Assembly (NCBI RefSeq): GCF_002946835.1
Contig: NZ_CP026652.1
Location: forward strand, 248,001 to 312,000
Source of the DNA: Streptomyces dengpaensis
GTDB lineage: Bacteria; Actinomycetota; Actinomycetes; Streptomycetales; Streptomycetaceae
Reading direction: 5' to 3'
Length of the DNA stretch: 64,000 nt
Part shown: in pieces, positions 1-10,600 of the stretch
How the letters are laid out: each line of letters opens with the position of its first letter
Position numbering within the stretch: the first letter of the stretch is position 1
Position numbers and translations under genes: made by a program
Notes under the pieces: generated by a model
What the model saw: the letters and a program-made list of their open reading frames with translations, nothing else
The model's database searches: none
Told to the model about the DNA's origin: nothing

Positions 1-1114
1 CCACCTTCGACATGTTGCGCAGGATCCCGTCGTCGCCGGCCTCGATGCCGAGGAAGACCGCGCGGCACTTGCTCTCCGCCATCAGGTTGTAGGTCTCCTC
101 GTCGCGGGCCGTGCCCGCGCGGAAGAAGGAGTACCACTGGAATCCGAAGTCGTTGCGCGCCATCATCCGGCACAACTCCTTGAACCGGGGTCCGGGCACG
201 TTGAAGGTGTCGTCGATGAACACCATCTGCTTGACGCCCATCCGGTCGAGCTGTCGCAGTTCCCGTTCCACGGTCTCCACACTGGCCAGCGTCAACGCGC
301 CCGCACGTATCGGGTAGTCGCAGAAGCTGCACTTGAAGGCGCAGCTGCGTGCGGTGCGGGTGTGCACGGTCGGGCCGAGGCTGTCGCCGAACATGGACCA
401 GTCGATGGCGCACTCGTCCAGCACGTTGGCCTCGGCCTTGATACGGGTGAGTTTGAAGTCACCGGCACCGGTGGGCAGCAACAGGTTCGGTACGTCCTTC
501 AGGTCGCCGCCGTCGCGCAGCGCCGCGGCGACCTGGGTGAGGGTCCACTCTCCTTGGGACTCGTTGATGTAGACGTCGGCGTCCATCCACGCCAGGACCT
601 CCGAGAGTTCGTCCTTCTCCAGGTCCTTGAGCAGGTTGCCGACCAGAGGGCCGCCCACCACGATCGTCGTTTCGGGCAGCACCTCGCGGATGAAGCGGGT
701 GATCTCCACGACCGGGTTCGGGATGATGTAGTACGTGGTGGTGATCGCCACGGCGCGGGGGCGCCGGGTCTGGAGGATGTCGCGGATGCGGTCCTGCTCG
801 CAGCCGAAGAGACTGGTGCACTCCGCGGAGAAGCCGTGCCTGAGCAGGTAGTTGGCCAGGTAGTGGGCGGCGAGGTTGGGTGTCTCGCCGCCGTGTATGT
901 AGACGTTCTCGTCCATCTTTCCCGCACGGTGCAGGACTTTGTTCATCACGTCCATGTACGGCAGCCGTTCGCCGTCGAACAGCAGATGGTCGCGCATGAA
1001 CATCAGGCGCTCGGGATCCCGCGCGCCGCGGTTGCTGACCCGGTTCCACTGCTGCGAAAACGGTACGTCGTTGTAGCCGATGATCAGGCAGTCCAGGTCG
1101 GAAGTGGTGGCCAT
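1..1114 (-). CDS. Cobalamin-binding radical SAM enzyme (PhpK-like methyltransferase), partial at left edge
   Basis: The gene runs off the window on the left; about 371 N-terminal residues are visible from ATG at 1114. The N-terminal ~200 residues resemble a B12-binding Rossmann domain (for example TTIVVGGPLVGNL). The radical SAM cluster motif CAFKCSFC begins at residue 258 and is followed by VFIDDTFNVPGP, typical of the SAM barrel. Cobalamin-dependent radical SAM proteins of this architecture usually methylate unreactive carbon or phosphinate phosphorus; PhpK of phosphinothricin biosynthesis is the nearest family I recognise. No phosphonate genes are visible, so C-methylation of an amino acid or peptide is more likely here. 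It is the last visible gene of the leftward NRPS operon, about 50 bp after the A-T didomain gene. The substrate is unknown. Confidence 0.85.
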   Translation of the reverse strand, partial: MATTSDLDCLIIGYNDVPFSQQWNRVSNRGARDPERLMFMRDHLLFDGERLPYMDVMNKVLHRAGKMDENVYIHGGETPNLAAHYLANYLLRHGFSAECTSLFGCEQDRIRDILQTRRPRAVAITTTYYIIPNPVVEITRFIREVLPETTIVVGGPLVGNLLKDLEKDELSEVLAWMDADVYINESQGEWTLTQVAAALRDGGDLKDVPNLLLPTGAGDFKLTRIKAEANVLDECAIDWSMFGDSLGPTVHTRTARSCAFKCSFCDYPIRAGALTLASVETVERELRQLDRMGVKQMVFIDDTFNVPGPRFKELCRMMARNDFGFQWYSFFRAGTARDEETYNLMAESKCRAVFLGIEAGDDGILRNMSKV

Positions 1115-1163
1115 GACTGAGCTCCGGTCTCTTCGGGAGGGCGGACGGCGAGGCGGAAGGGGG

Positions 1164-2981
1164 TCAGCGCGAGGGCTCTTCGTTCTTGGTCAGCGCCAGC
1201 AACCCGGCCGAGAACATCTGCACGGTCGGCCGGCGCAGCAGGACGTCGAGAGGAACCTTGCGGCCGAGCGCGTCCTGGACGGCGCCCATGACCTGTACCG
1301 CGCGGAAGGAGTCCCCACCGATGTCGAAGAAGTCCTCGTCACGGGCGAGCCGGGGCACACCCAGCACCGCCCGCCAGATCCCGGACACCAGATCTTCCAT
1401 GCGGTCGGGGGTGGAGAGGTCGGTGGCCGCCGGAAGCGGCGTGGGCGACGCCGGGCGTTCGGCCAGGGCACGTTCCGACAGCAGCCGCCGGTCCAGCTTG
1501 CCGTTCTGGGTCAGGGGCAGCGCGTCGAGGACGGCGATGGCGGAGGGCAGCATGGCCTGCGGGAGCCACTCCCCCAGGCGTTCGCGCATCTCGTCGGGCA
1601 GCGCCGCCCGATCCGCGTCCGGCTCCGGTACGACGAAGGCGTACAGCCGTTTGTCGCTGCCGTCACCCGCGGCGACCACGGCGGCCTGGCGCACCCCGGG
1701 ACAGCGCAGCGCCGTCGCCTCGATCTCCCCGGTCTCCACGCGCACCCCACGGATCTTCACCTGGTGGTCGATCCGCCCCAGGAACTCCAGTGCGCCGTCC
1801 GCGTGACGGCGGGCCAGGTCCCCGGTGCGGTACAGGCGGCCCTCGGTGCCGGGAACGCCGGTGACGAACCGCTCGGCCGTCAGCTCCGGACGGCCCAGGT
1901 ATCCGTCGGCCACCCCCACGCCTCCGATGTAGACCTCGCCCGGCTGCCCGTCGGGGACCGGCTGGCGGTTCTCGTCGAGGAGGTGCACGGTCGTGTCGGG
2001 TATCGGCGGGCCGATGAGCACCAGATCCGGATCCGGGTGGCGCGGGCAGGTCCAGGCGGTGGCGAAGACGGTGCACTCACTGGGCCCGTAGATGTTGGTC
2101 AGCGAGGCGGTGGAGCGCGCGTGGAAGCGCCGGACCAGGTCGGGAGCGAGGGCCTCGCCGCCGACGATGACGTACTTGAGGCCGTCGTAGCGTTCGTCGC
2201 CGTCGCGGTCGAGTAGGAACAGCTCCAGCAGCGACGGCACGCAGCAGAGCGTCGTGACGTGGGCGTCACGGATCAGCTGGGCCAGGTGGGCGGCGTCGCG
2301 CTGGCGTCCCGGTTCCGCGATCACCACGGCCGCGCCGACCAGCAGAGGCCAGTACAGCTCGGCGAGATACAGGTCGAAGGTGCAGGTGGTGTGGTGCAGG
2401 ACGCGGTCGCCCGGTCCCATCGGGTGGCCGCTTTGGAAGGCCACCATCCGGGAGGCCACCGCGGCGTGGCTGATGATGGAGGCCTTGGGGCGGCCGGTGG
2501 AGCCGGAGGTGAACAGCACAACCGCGGGTGCCTCGGGTGCGCCGTCGGTGTGCGGCCGCGGAGTGCGCGGCGGCGGCAGCCGGCGGCCGTCCAAGGACAG
2601 GACCGGCACCGGCGGGTCGAGCCGGGCCGCGCCGTGCGGATCCGTGATGACCAGGCGCGGGGCGCAGTCCTCGATCTCGTGCCGGGTCCGCTCGGGCGGG
2701 TCGCCCACGTCGAAGGCGACGTGGGCCGCGCCGGCGAACACGACGGCGAGGACGGACACCACGAACTCGATGGAGCGCGGCTGATAGACCGCGACCCGGT
2801 CGCCGTCGACCACGCCCCGGTCGCGCAGTGCTCCGGCCAGCGCCAGGACACGGTCTTCGAGTTCGCCCGCCGTGACGACGACGTCGCCGTGGATGAGCGC
2901 GGGCAGGTCCGGCTCGCGCTCCCACTGCCGCAGAAGGAGGCGGTCCAGCCGCGCTTCGGCCGCTGCCTCGGTCAATTCCAT
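1164..2981 (-). CDS. Stand-alone NRPS adenylation-thiolation (A-T) didomain
   Basis: A protein of about 605 residues. The A-domain core TSGSTGRPKAS lies near residue 180, followed by the A5 motif YGPSE, GELYIGG-like and YRTGDLA motifs, and NGKLDR with the catalytic lysine near residue 495. A carrier domain with FDIGGDSFRA (phosphopantetheine serine) closes the protein. Aligning by eye to PheA gives a specificity code of roughly D-L-A-C-I-G-I-V-F-K, which I cannot assign to a substrate. It has no condensation domain, so it must hand its aminoacyl group to the large NRPS or to a tailoring enzyme in trans. An ATG (2981) follows a GTG (2984) directly; either could start translation. It sits between a type II thioesterase gene and the radical SAM gene in the same operon. 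Confidence 0.93.
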   Translation of the reverse strand: MELTEAAAEARLDRLLLRQWEREPDLPALIHGDVVVTAGELEDRVLALAGALRDRGVVDGDRVAVYQPRSIEFVVSVLAVVFAGAAHVAFDVGDPPERTRHEIEDCAPRLVITDPHGAARLDPPVPVLSLDGRRLPPPRTPRPHTDGAPEAPAVVLFTSGSTGRPKASIISHAAVASRMVAFQSGHPMGPGDRVLHHTTCTFDLYLAELYWPLLVGAAVVIAEPGRQRDAAHLAQLIRDAHVTTLCCVPSLLELFLLDRDGDERYDGLKYVIVGGEALAPDLVRRFHARSTASLTNIYGPSECTVFATAWTCPRHPDPDLVLIGPPIPDTTVHLLDENRQPVPDGQPGEVYIGGVGVADGYLGRPELTAERFVTGVPGTEGRLYRTGDLARRHADGALEFLGRIDHQVKIRGVRVETGEIEATALRCPGVRQAAVVAAGDGSDKRLYAFVVPEPDADRAALPDEMRERLGEWLPQAMLPSAIAVLDALPLTQNGKLDRRLLSERALAERPASPTPLPAATDLSTPDRMEDLVSGIWRAVLGVPRLARDEDFFDIGGDSFRAVQVMGAVQDALGRKVPLDVLLRRPTVQMFSAGLLALTKNEEPSR

Positions 2982-3051
2982 CACCGTGCGCCTTCCTCGT
3001 CGTGTGGCCTCATGGGTGTCGCGTCGCGCCGTGCGGCCGGCCGGTGAGGGC

Positions 3052-3798
3052 TCACCGGAAGTGGTCCAGGTTCGCCTTGATCGCCCCCACCAGCTCGGCC
3101 GGGCGTTCGACCAGGAGCATGTGGCCGCCCGGCACCCGGGCCTGCCGCGTCCGCTTGGCGAACGGCGCCCAGCCGGCCACCCGTTCGGGCGGGCACAGCG
3201 GGTCGTCCTCGCCGGAGATCACCAGCAGGGCAGAGGTCAGCACGGGTTCGGGCCCGCTCCGGTAGTCCTGGACGGCGCGCATGTCGGCGACGATGAGCGG
3301 CAGGTAGGTGTGGGCCATGTCGTCGTCGGCGACGTGCTCGGGGACGTAGCCGAAGCCGCGTACCGCGGCCATGAGTTCCGCGGTGTCGTCGCCGTCGGGC
3401 AGCAGGCGCGTGGTGTGCGGCGGACGGTCCACCGACCAGTAGGAGACCGTGACGAGACCGGCCACCAGTCCCGGGGCGGAGTCCTGCAGCGCGCGCACCG
3501 CCTCCAGGGCGATCACGGCGCCGGCGCAGACGCCGACCACCAGCAGAGGTGCCGTGCCCGGCAGGGCGCGTGCGGTGGCCGCCACATCGGCGGCCAGAGT
3601 GCCCAGGTCCCCGACCGGCTCGCGGATACGGGACTCACGGCCCGGCAGCCGCGCGGCCGCGAGCTGCCAGTCCGGCGGGAGGTGCGGGCTCAGCACGCGT
3701 GCGTTGGCCGCTCCGGCTCCCGAGTGCGGGACCAGCAGGACGCGCCACGCGGCCGTGTCCGGGTCACCGCCGATCAGTACATAGGGTTTGCCTGCCAC
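3052..3798 (-). CDS. Type II thioesterase with Cys at the nucleophile position
   Basis: An alpha/beta hydrolase of the NRPS/PKS type II thioesterase family, about 249 residues. It shows VPHSGAGAAN near the N-terminus and RLPGRESR, as usual for the family. The nucleophile elbow reads GVCAGA where the family normally has GHSMG, so cysteine replaces serine. The partner Asp (ISGEDDPL) and His (GGHMLL) are present. Type II thioesterases release misprimed or stalled acyl groups from carrier domains, or unload a modified aminoacyl group. The GTG at 3798 is chosen because GGAGA lies about 6 bases upstream; a TTG further upstream would overlap the preceding gene. It is likely cotranscribed with the NRPS. 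Confidence 0.88.
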   Translation of the reverse strand: MAGKPYVLIGGDPDTAAWRVLLVPHSGAGAANARVLSPHLPPDWQLAAARLPGRESRIREPVGDLGTLAADVAATARALPGTAPLLVVGVCAGAVIALEAVRALQDSAPGLVAGLVTVSYWSVDRPPHTTRLLPDGDDTAELMAAVRGFGYVPEHVADDDMAHTYLPLIVADMRAVQDYRSGPEPVLTSALLVISGEDDPLCPPERVAGWAPFAKRTRQARVPGGHMLLVERPAELVGAIKANLDHFR

Positions 3799-3832
3799 GG
3801 CTGTCTCCGATCGCTGTCGTCGTACGCCCGGG

Positions 3833-4693
3833 TCACCGATCCGCTCCGTCAACGGGCCCGGCCCGGTCGATGTGTGCTGCCGGGCGGGGCCCGATGTGCG
3901 CGAGGACCTCGGGGCGGGTCATCTCCTCGTGGGTGCAGTTGGCCACGTGCCGCACCAGCTCTCCGCCGACGTACGGCAGCCACAGCTCCGGTACGAAGGC
4001 TCCGCCGTCCCGCCGGTCGGCGGCGGCGATGTGCACCAACGTTCCGGTACGTGCTGGCGTGCCCCGCGGGAGACGGCCGTGTAGACATTCGCGAGCCGGG
4101 ATCGCAGGTCTTCGGCGATACCGAGGCCGGCCGTCTCCAGCTGGTCGACGCAGAACACCGGTGTGCCGTCGCCCGTGGGCCGCCTGGTCACGGGTGAGGG
4201 TCGCGCCGGTCGGATTGTGCGGGAAGTTGACGACCACCATGCGGGTGCGGCTGGTGAGCAGCGGGCGCAGGGTGTCCAGGCAGGGCCGGAAGCCGTCCTC
4301 CGGACGGAGCCGCCAGCGCTTGATTCGGCAGCCGATGGCCTCGGCGACTGATTGCAGCGAATGATGGGCGGGGTCCACGACCACAACCTCGTCGCCGGAC
4401 GTGAGCAAGGCGTTCATGGCCGCGAAGATTGCTTCGGTGAATCCGTGGGTGGCCATGATGCGGTCCGTGTCCCCGGCGCCGAACCGGACCACCAACGCCT
4501 CGCGCAGCTCCCGGCCTCCGTACGATTCGCTGTCGTCAAAGGTGAGAGCGTCCAGCTCCGAGGGGTGGATGCCCAGCAGTTGGCGCAGCTCCGACAGACT
4601 CCAGGACTGCACGCCGCTGCTGCCCAGGTCGATCTTCGTGTCGAAGTAGAAGTCGCGCATCCAGTCTTCGAGTGGCGCGTGCGGAAGTCTCAT
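3833..4693 (-). pseudogene. Aminotransferase / thioesterase chimera (capreomycidine-synthase-like N-terminus)
   Basis: The first ~160 residues are a close paralogue of the capreomycidine synthase encoded at 12,165-13,286, sharing LEDWMRDFYFDT, IDLGSSGVQ and NFPHNPTGA. The similarity stops at about position 4,180. The remaining sequence resembles the C-terminal end of a type I thioesterase (LWLPYVGGELVRH, CTHEEMTRPEVL). A stretch of the same thioesterase reading (TPVFCVDQ through ANVYTAVSR) lies in another frame between about 4,165 and 4,070, so at least one frameshift accompanies the junction. The PLP-binding lysine region is absent, so it cannot be an active aminotransferase. The ATG overlaps the stop of the NRPS gene (ATGA), so it may still be translated by coupling. 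Confidence 0.8.
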
Positions 4694-7600
4694 GAGGGGT
4701 CGCTCGCCGTCAGTTGCGCCCGGAGGGCAGCGGCAGTGTGCGGGAGTTGGGGTTCGCGCAGGATGCTGTAGTGGTCTCCCGGCACCTCCACAACGCTCAG
4801 TGGCCCAGTCACCTGGTGGGACCAACCGTGGTCCACCGCGTCACCCAGCCGCCCGGAGCGTGCGGCGAGCAGGGTCACCGGTCCCGGGTAGGGGGTGGCA
4901 GGCCGGTAGTGGTCCAGCGCGACGGCGTGTGCCGCGTACGTTCGGAACAGGCGGTCCAGCAGGACCAGGTCGTCGTCAAGTGAGAGCACACCGGCGGCCT
5001 TGGCACGTGCCAGCAACCGCTCGAGGCCGGCGCGCACCCCGATCTCCGCAAGGTCGGTATATGACAGGCTGAAGTCGAGGTCCAGGTTGCCTCCCCAGTC
5101 TGCGGCAAAGTCGGCCAGCAGCGCGACCTCGTCCTGCTCACCGCCGGTGGCGCCATGCAGGTGGGCCGTTGGATGCGGTGGGTAGCTGTCCAGCATCACC
5201 ACCGGGAGAGGCCGACCCGTCGACTGGAGGAACTGCCGGGCCATCTCCAGGGCGACGGCACCTCCCATTGACCAGCCCGCGAGGAGGAAAGGCCGGTCGG
5301 TGGTGGCTTTCGGTAGGGCGGCCAGGTAGGAGGCTGCCATGGCCTCGATGCGGTCGCGTGGCACCTCGTCGTCGCTGAGGCCGCGCGCGACCAGGCCGTA
5401 GACGGGCCGGTCCGAGCCCAGTTCGTCGCACAGCCCGGCGTAGCACAGGACGTTCCCGCCGATGGGGTGGACGAGGAAGACGGGCGCCCCAGCACCGCTG
5501 CCACGCAACGTCACCAGGGGTGACGCGTTGCCCGTGGCGTCCTCTTCGCTCAGCAGGGCGGCCAGCTGCTCGACCGTGGGTGCCTGGAAGACGGCGGCGG
5601 GCCGGACAGCCCGGCCGCCGGCCTGCTCGATGCGGGCCACCATCCGCATGGCTGAGAGGGAGTTGCCGCCGAGGTCGAAGAAGTTGTCGTGCAGGCCGAT
5701 GTCGTCCCGGTGCAGGACCTCTGCCCAGGCGTCCGCGACCTGGCGCTCGTGCGGGGTGCGTGGCCGTTCGGCGGCTTCCCTCGCCGGCCGGTCAACCGTC
5801 GGCGCCGGCAACCTCGCCCGGTCGAGCTTGCCATTCGCCGTGAGCGTCAGCGCCTCCAGCACCACCACGGCTGCAGGTACCATGTACTCCGGCAACACCG
5901 CCGCCACATGCGCCCGCAAGAGGGCGGATTCAGTGGCGGCGCCCGTCGTCGGCACAACGTACGCGACGATCCGTTTGTCACCCGGAACGTCCTCGCGAAC
6001 CGTGGCGGCAGCCTGCCGTACAGCTGGATGCGTCAGGAGCGCGGACTCGATCTCGCCGAGTTCGATACGGAAGCCGCGGACCTTGACCTGGTCGTCCGTG
6101 CGGCCGAGGTAGGCGAGTGTTCCGTCGGCGTTCCATTTGACGAGGTCGCCGGTACGGTACATCCGCTCGCCCGGAGTACCGAAGGGGTTGGGCAGGAACC
6201 GTTCCGCCGACAGAGAGGGCTGCCGGAAGTACCCCCTGGCCAGCTGTATACCGGACAGATACAGCTCCCCGGGGACACCGGTGGGAACGAGCTGGAGGGA
6301 GGCGTCCAGCACGTAGACCTGTGTGTTGTCGGTGGGCCGGCCGATCGGCGTCGGACCGTCGTCAGGGCCCATGGGCCGTCCGGTCCACGCGGTCACGGCG
6401 ATGGTGGCTTCGGTCGGTCCGTAGAGATTGTGCAAGGGGACGTCAAACATGGCGTCAAATGCACGATGCAGCTCGGATGGCAATGCCTCACCGATGCAGA
6501 TCACCAGACGCAGGTCAACGCATGCGCGGGCCATGCGGTCGTTGAGGAACAACTGGAGCATCGAGGGGACGAACTGGACGACTGTCACCCGCTCGTCCTG
6601 GATGAGCCCAGTAAGGTAACGGGCGTCCCGGTGACCGCCCGGCCGGGCCACCACTATCGTGGCACCCGACACCAAAGGCCAGAACAGCTCCCATACCGAT
6701 ACATCAAATCCCACCGGCGTCTTGTGCAGAACGCGGTCGGCCGCAGTCAGCTTGTACTCACGCTGCATCCACGCGAATTGGTTGATCACGCTGACGTGAG
6801 AGACGGTCACACCCTTGGGTCGGCCGGTGGAGCCAGAGGTGTAGATGACATAGGCCGGGTGCTCGGGCAACAGGGGTCCGTTGCGGTCTACGTCGGTGAG
6901 GTCCGTACTGTCCAGATCTGTCAGGAGCGACACCGTCTCCGGGGTGTCGAGGAGCAGGACCGCGGCGCCGTGCCGCTCGGACAGCACGCTTGTTTCCTGG
7001 ACAGAAGTCTCCGTGATGATGGTGACGGGTCGGGCGTCGTCAAGCATGTAGCCGATGCGGTCTGCGGGGTAGTCGAGGTCGATCGGTACGTATGCTCCGC
7101 CGGCCTTGAGTACGGCCAGCAAGGCGACGATCAGGTCTGCCGATCTGGGCAGAGCGACCGCGACCAGAGACTCCGGGCCGACGCCTCGCTTGACCAAGGC
7201 CCTCGCGAGACGATTCGCTCGCTCGTTCAGACCGGTATATGACAGTTCCTCCCCCTCGAAGGCGACCACGGCCTCCACCGAAGGTGGCACCTGCACGTCG
7301 GCCACGCGTTCGGGCCCGACGCCGCGCCTCCGCGAGGAGCGGGCCAACCGCTCGGCACGGGCGTCCCATTCGGCGTAGGTGGTATCGACGCCGTCGCAGA
7401 GCACGGCCGAGGCGTCTGGTGTGCGGCGCACCTGCTCCTCGATCAGGCCGTGCAGCGTGGTGGGCGCGCCCGGTACGGCCGGTCCCAGTCCCTGTCGCAG
7501 TAGCCCCGACGCCTCCTCGGGCAGGAGCAGGTCCACGCTTCCCAGAGTCCGCTCCGGTTCAGCAAGGAACTGGGCGAGGAGATGCGCATAGCGCTGACTC

Positions 7601-10600
7601 AGCCGCTGCGCGGTCTCCGGCTCGAACAGGTCGGTGCGGTAGCCGATCTCGCACCGTAGCGTGTCGCCATCCTCCACCACGTCCAGGCTCAGGTCGAACT
7701 TGGCGTCGCGCGTGGTCACTGCGCAGGGGGCGACCTCGATGCCGGGAAGCTGCACAGGGTCCTCGGCGCCGGTGTTCTGGAGGGTGAACATGGCCTGGAA
7801 CAGTGGGTTGTGGCTCAGGGTCCGCTCCGGCTTGAGCTCCTCGACGACCAGCTCGAAGGGCACGTCCTGGTGCTCCAATGCCTCGAGCACCGTCTGCCGG
7901 GTCCGCCGCAGGTACGCCCGGAACGTGAGCTCGTCCGCGGCCTCTCCGCGAAGCACCACGGTGTTGACGAAGAATCCGAGCAGCGCCTCCAGTTCGGTGC
8001 GCGGCCGACAGGCAACGTGGGATCCCACCAGGACCTCCCGCTGCCCCGACAGTCGGGCCAGCAGTACCTGGTAGGCAGCAAGCAGCACCATGTAAAGGGT
8101 GCAGCCCTCCGCGCGCGCCCGGGAGCGGACGGCGGCCGTCAAGTCCGGAGGCAGAACGAAGGCAAACTGCGCACCGGTGTACGACGCCGCAGCCGGACGG
8201 GGCCGGTCCGTCGGCAAGGCCAGTAGGCCAGGGGCACCGGCCAGGGCACGCCGCCAGTAGGCGAGCCCCTCGGTCAGGGCGCCTTGGTCGAACCGGGTCT
8301 GCTGCCACACGGAGTAGTCGGTGTACTGCAACGCCGGTTCGGCGAGCGGCGAGAGGCGGCCCGCCCCGAACGCGGCGTACAACGCGGCTAGTTCGTCGAA
8401 GAGAACGCCGAACGACCAACCGTCGAAGACCGCGTGGTGGAAGACCAGCACTAGGGTGTGCTCAGCCGGGGCCGAGCGCACCAGCAGCGCGTGGAAGAGC
8501 GGCTCTTCGGCCAGGTCGAACGGGCGGGACAGCTCGCGCTCGGCCAGCAGGCGCACCGCCGCGGCCCGCTCCGCCGACGGGAGCGCGCTGACGTCTCGCA
8601 CCGGCAGCCGGACCGGGCCGGCGTCGTGGACCACCTGCATGGGGACGCCGTCCTCGGCGGTGAAGGTGGTCCGCAGCACCTGGTGCCTGCGGACGATCTC
8701 CGTCAGGCATCGCTCCAGCAGGTCCGGGTCGAGAGGGCCGCGCAACGTCATCGCTTTGCCCAGATTGTAGGCAGACCGGTCACCCGGCTCCATGACCCGG
8801 TCCAGGAACCACAACGCGCGTTGAGCCGTGGATGCGGGCACGGGCGCGGCCCCAGCGAGACCAGCCTGCAACACGATCGAGTCGGTGTCGAAGGGGCCGC
8901 GCTGCCGCAGCCGAAGTTTCTCCGGCGACAGGGCGGACACGGACAGACTTAGCTCGCTCATCTGATTACTCGGGATCCGTGGCGGCAGCATGACGTCGAG
9001 GTCGCCCTGGACCGCTTCCGGCCGTTCGTCCGCGTTCTGGAGCGTGAGGGCCAGTTCCGCCACCGTCGGCGCCTCAAACAGCGTCCGCAGCCCCATCTCG
9101 ACGTTGAGCACGTCGCTCACCCTGGCGATCAGCCGGGCCGCCAGCATGGAGTGACCGCCGATGTCGAAAAAGTCGTCATCGAGTCCGACCGAGGGCAGGC
9201 CGAGTACGTCGGCGAACAGCTCGCGCAGCACGGCCTCGAGGGGTGTGCCCGGCTCCCGGTCGGCCGGTCCGCAGACAGGCTCGGGCGCGGGAAGGGCTGC
9301 CCGGTCCAGCCGCCCGTTCGGCGCGGTGGGCAGATCGTCAGTCACCAGGACGGCCGCGGGCACCATGTGGGCCGCGAGCAGGCCCGCGACGTGCCGGCGC
9401 AGCTGTTGCGGTTCGACGGTCGCGCCCGGGGCTGCCACCACGTGGGCGACCGGGCGCGGGCCGTCGGTGTGGTCGGCTATCGACACGACCGCCCGCTCCA
9501 CCTCCGGGTGGCTCCGCAGCGCGGCCTCGACTGCGCCGGGCTCCACGGGCAGGCCGTGCACCAGGACTCGATGGGCGGCGCGTCCGAGGACGACGACCCG
9601 CCCCCGATTGTCCAGGCGGGCGAGATCGCCGGTACGGAACATCCGTGCCCCGGGCGGTCCGTAGGGGTCAGGGAGGAACCGTGCCGCAGTGCGGGCCGGA
9701 CGGCCGTGGTACCCCTGTGCCAGACCCGCGCCGCCGATGTACAACTCGCCGTTCACGCCCGGAGGAAGCCTGCGCAGGTCCGCGTCGAGCACCCGGGCGC
9801 GGACCCCGGCGGCCGGGGCGGCCGGGAGCAGCCCGGACGGGGTCGGCCGGAGCTCGGCTGTGAGGGCGAGGACGGAGGTCTCGGTCTGCCCGTACCCGAT
9901 GGCCGGCGCGTGTTCGCCGTCCGGCTGGGCGCCCGGGGCCGCCGGGCCCTCGTCTGTGAGAGCCAGGACCCGCACGCGACCCGAGCCGTCGCCGGGTCCG
10001 GGGCGGACGAGGGTGAGGTGGTGGGACGACGGCTCGTCGGCGGAGGCGGGAACCAGGTGGGCGCCGGTGGTCAGCGCCGTGAAGGTTTCCAAGAGAGCGA
10101 GGTCGGTTCCCGGGGCGCCGTGCAGACGGACCGAGCTGCCCGGCGTTACCGCCAAGGTCGCGGCCGTGTGGTCAAGCGCGTTCGCGAGGCCGTCATGGGT
10201 GAGCAGCACTCCGTGCGGTTCCGCGTCGTCCGCGCCGGTGTACAGCAGGAAGGCCGCCTGGCCGGGCAGGACGTGGGTCGGCCGGGAGGTGCGGGTGAGT
10301 GCGGCGATGTCGGCGGTGAGGGCTTCGTCGTCGAGGAGGAGGACGGTTTCGGCGTCCAGCGGCTCGCGGAGTGCCGCCTTGTCGGTGATCACCAGAGCCG
10401 GGCGAGCGTCGGCCAGGACAGCGCGCAGCGTGTCCGTCGGCGCCTGGAGGTCGACGGGCAGACACACGGCACCCGCCTTGAGGACCGCCAGTGTGACCAG
10501 GACGTGGTCCGGCGACCGGGGCAGAGCCACGGCCACGACCGTCTCCGGGGTGACGCCGTGAGTGGTCAGCCACTGGGCGAGCCGGGCCGCGCCGGCGTCG

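Noticed and set aside
362..1120. A 252-codon plus-strand ORF opposite the radical SAM gene.
   Set aside because: It is a high-GC shadow; the minus strand carries clear CxxxCxxC and B12-domain motifs with proper GC3 bias.
3833..4693. A second functional capreomycidine synthase.
   Set aside because: It lacks the PLP-lysine half of the enzyme and continues as thioesterase sequence in changed frames.
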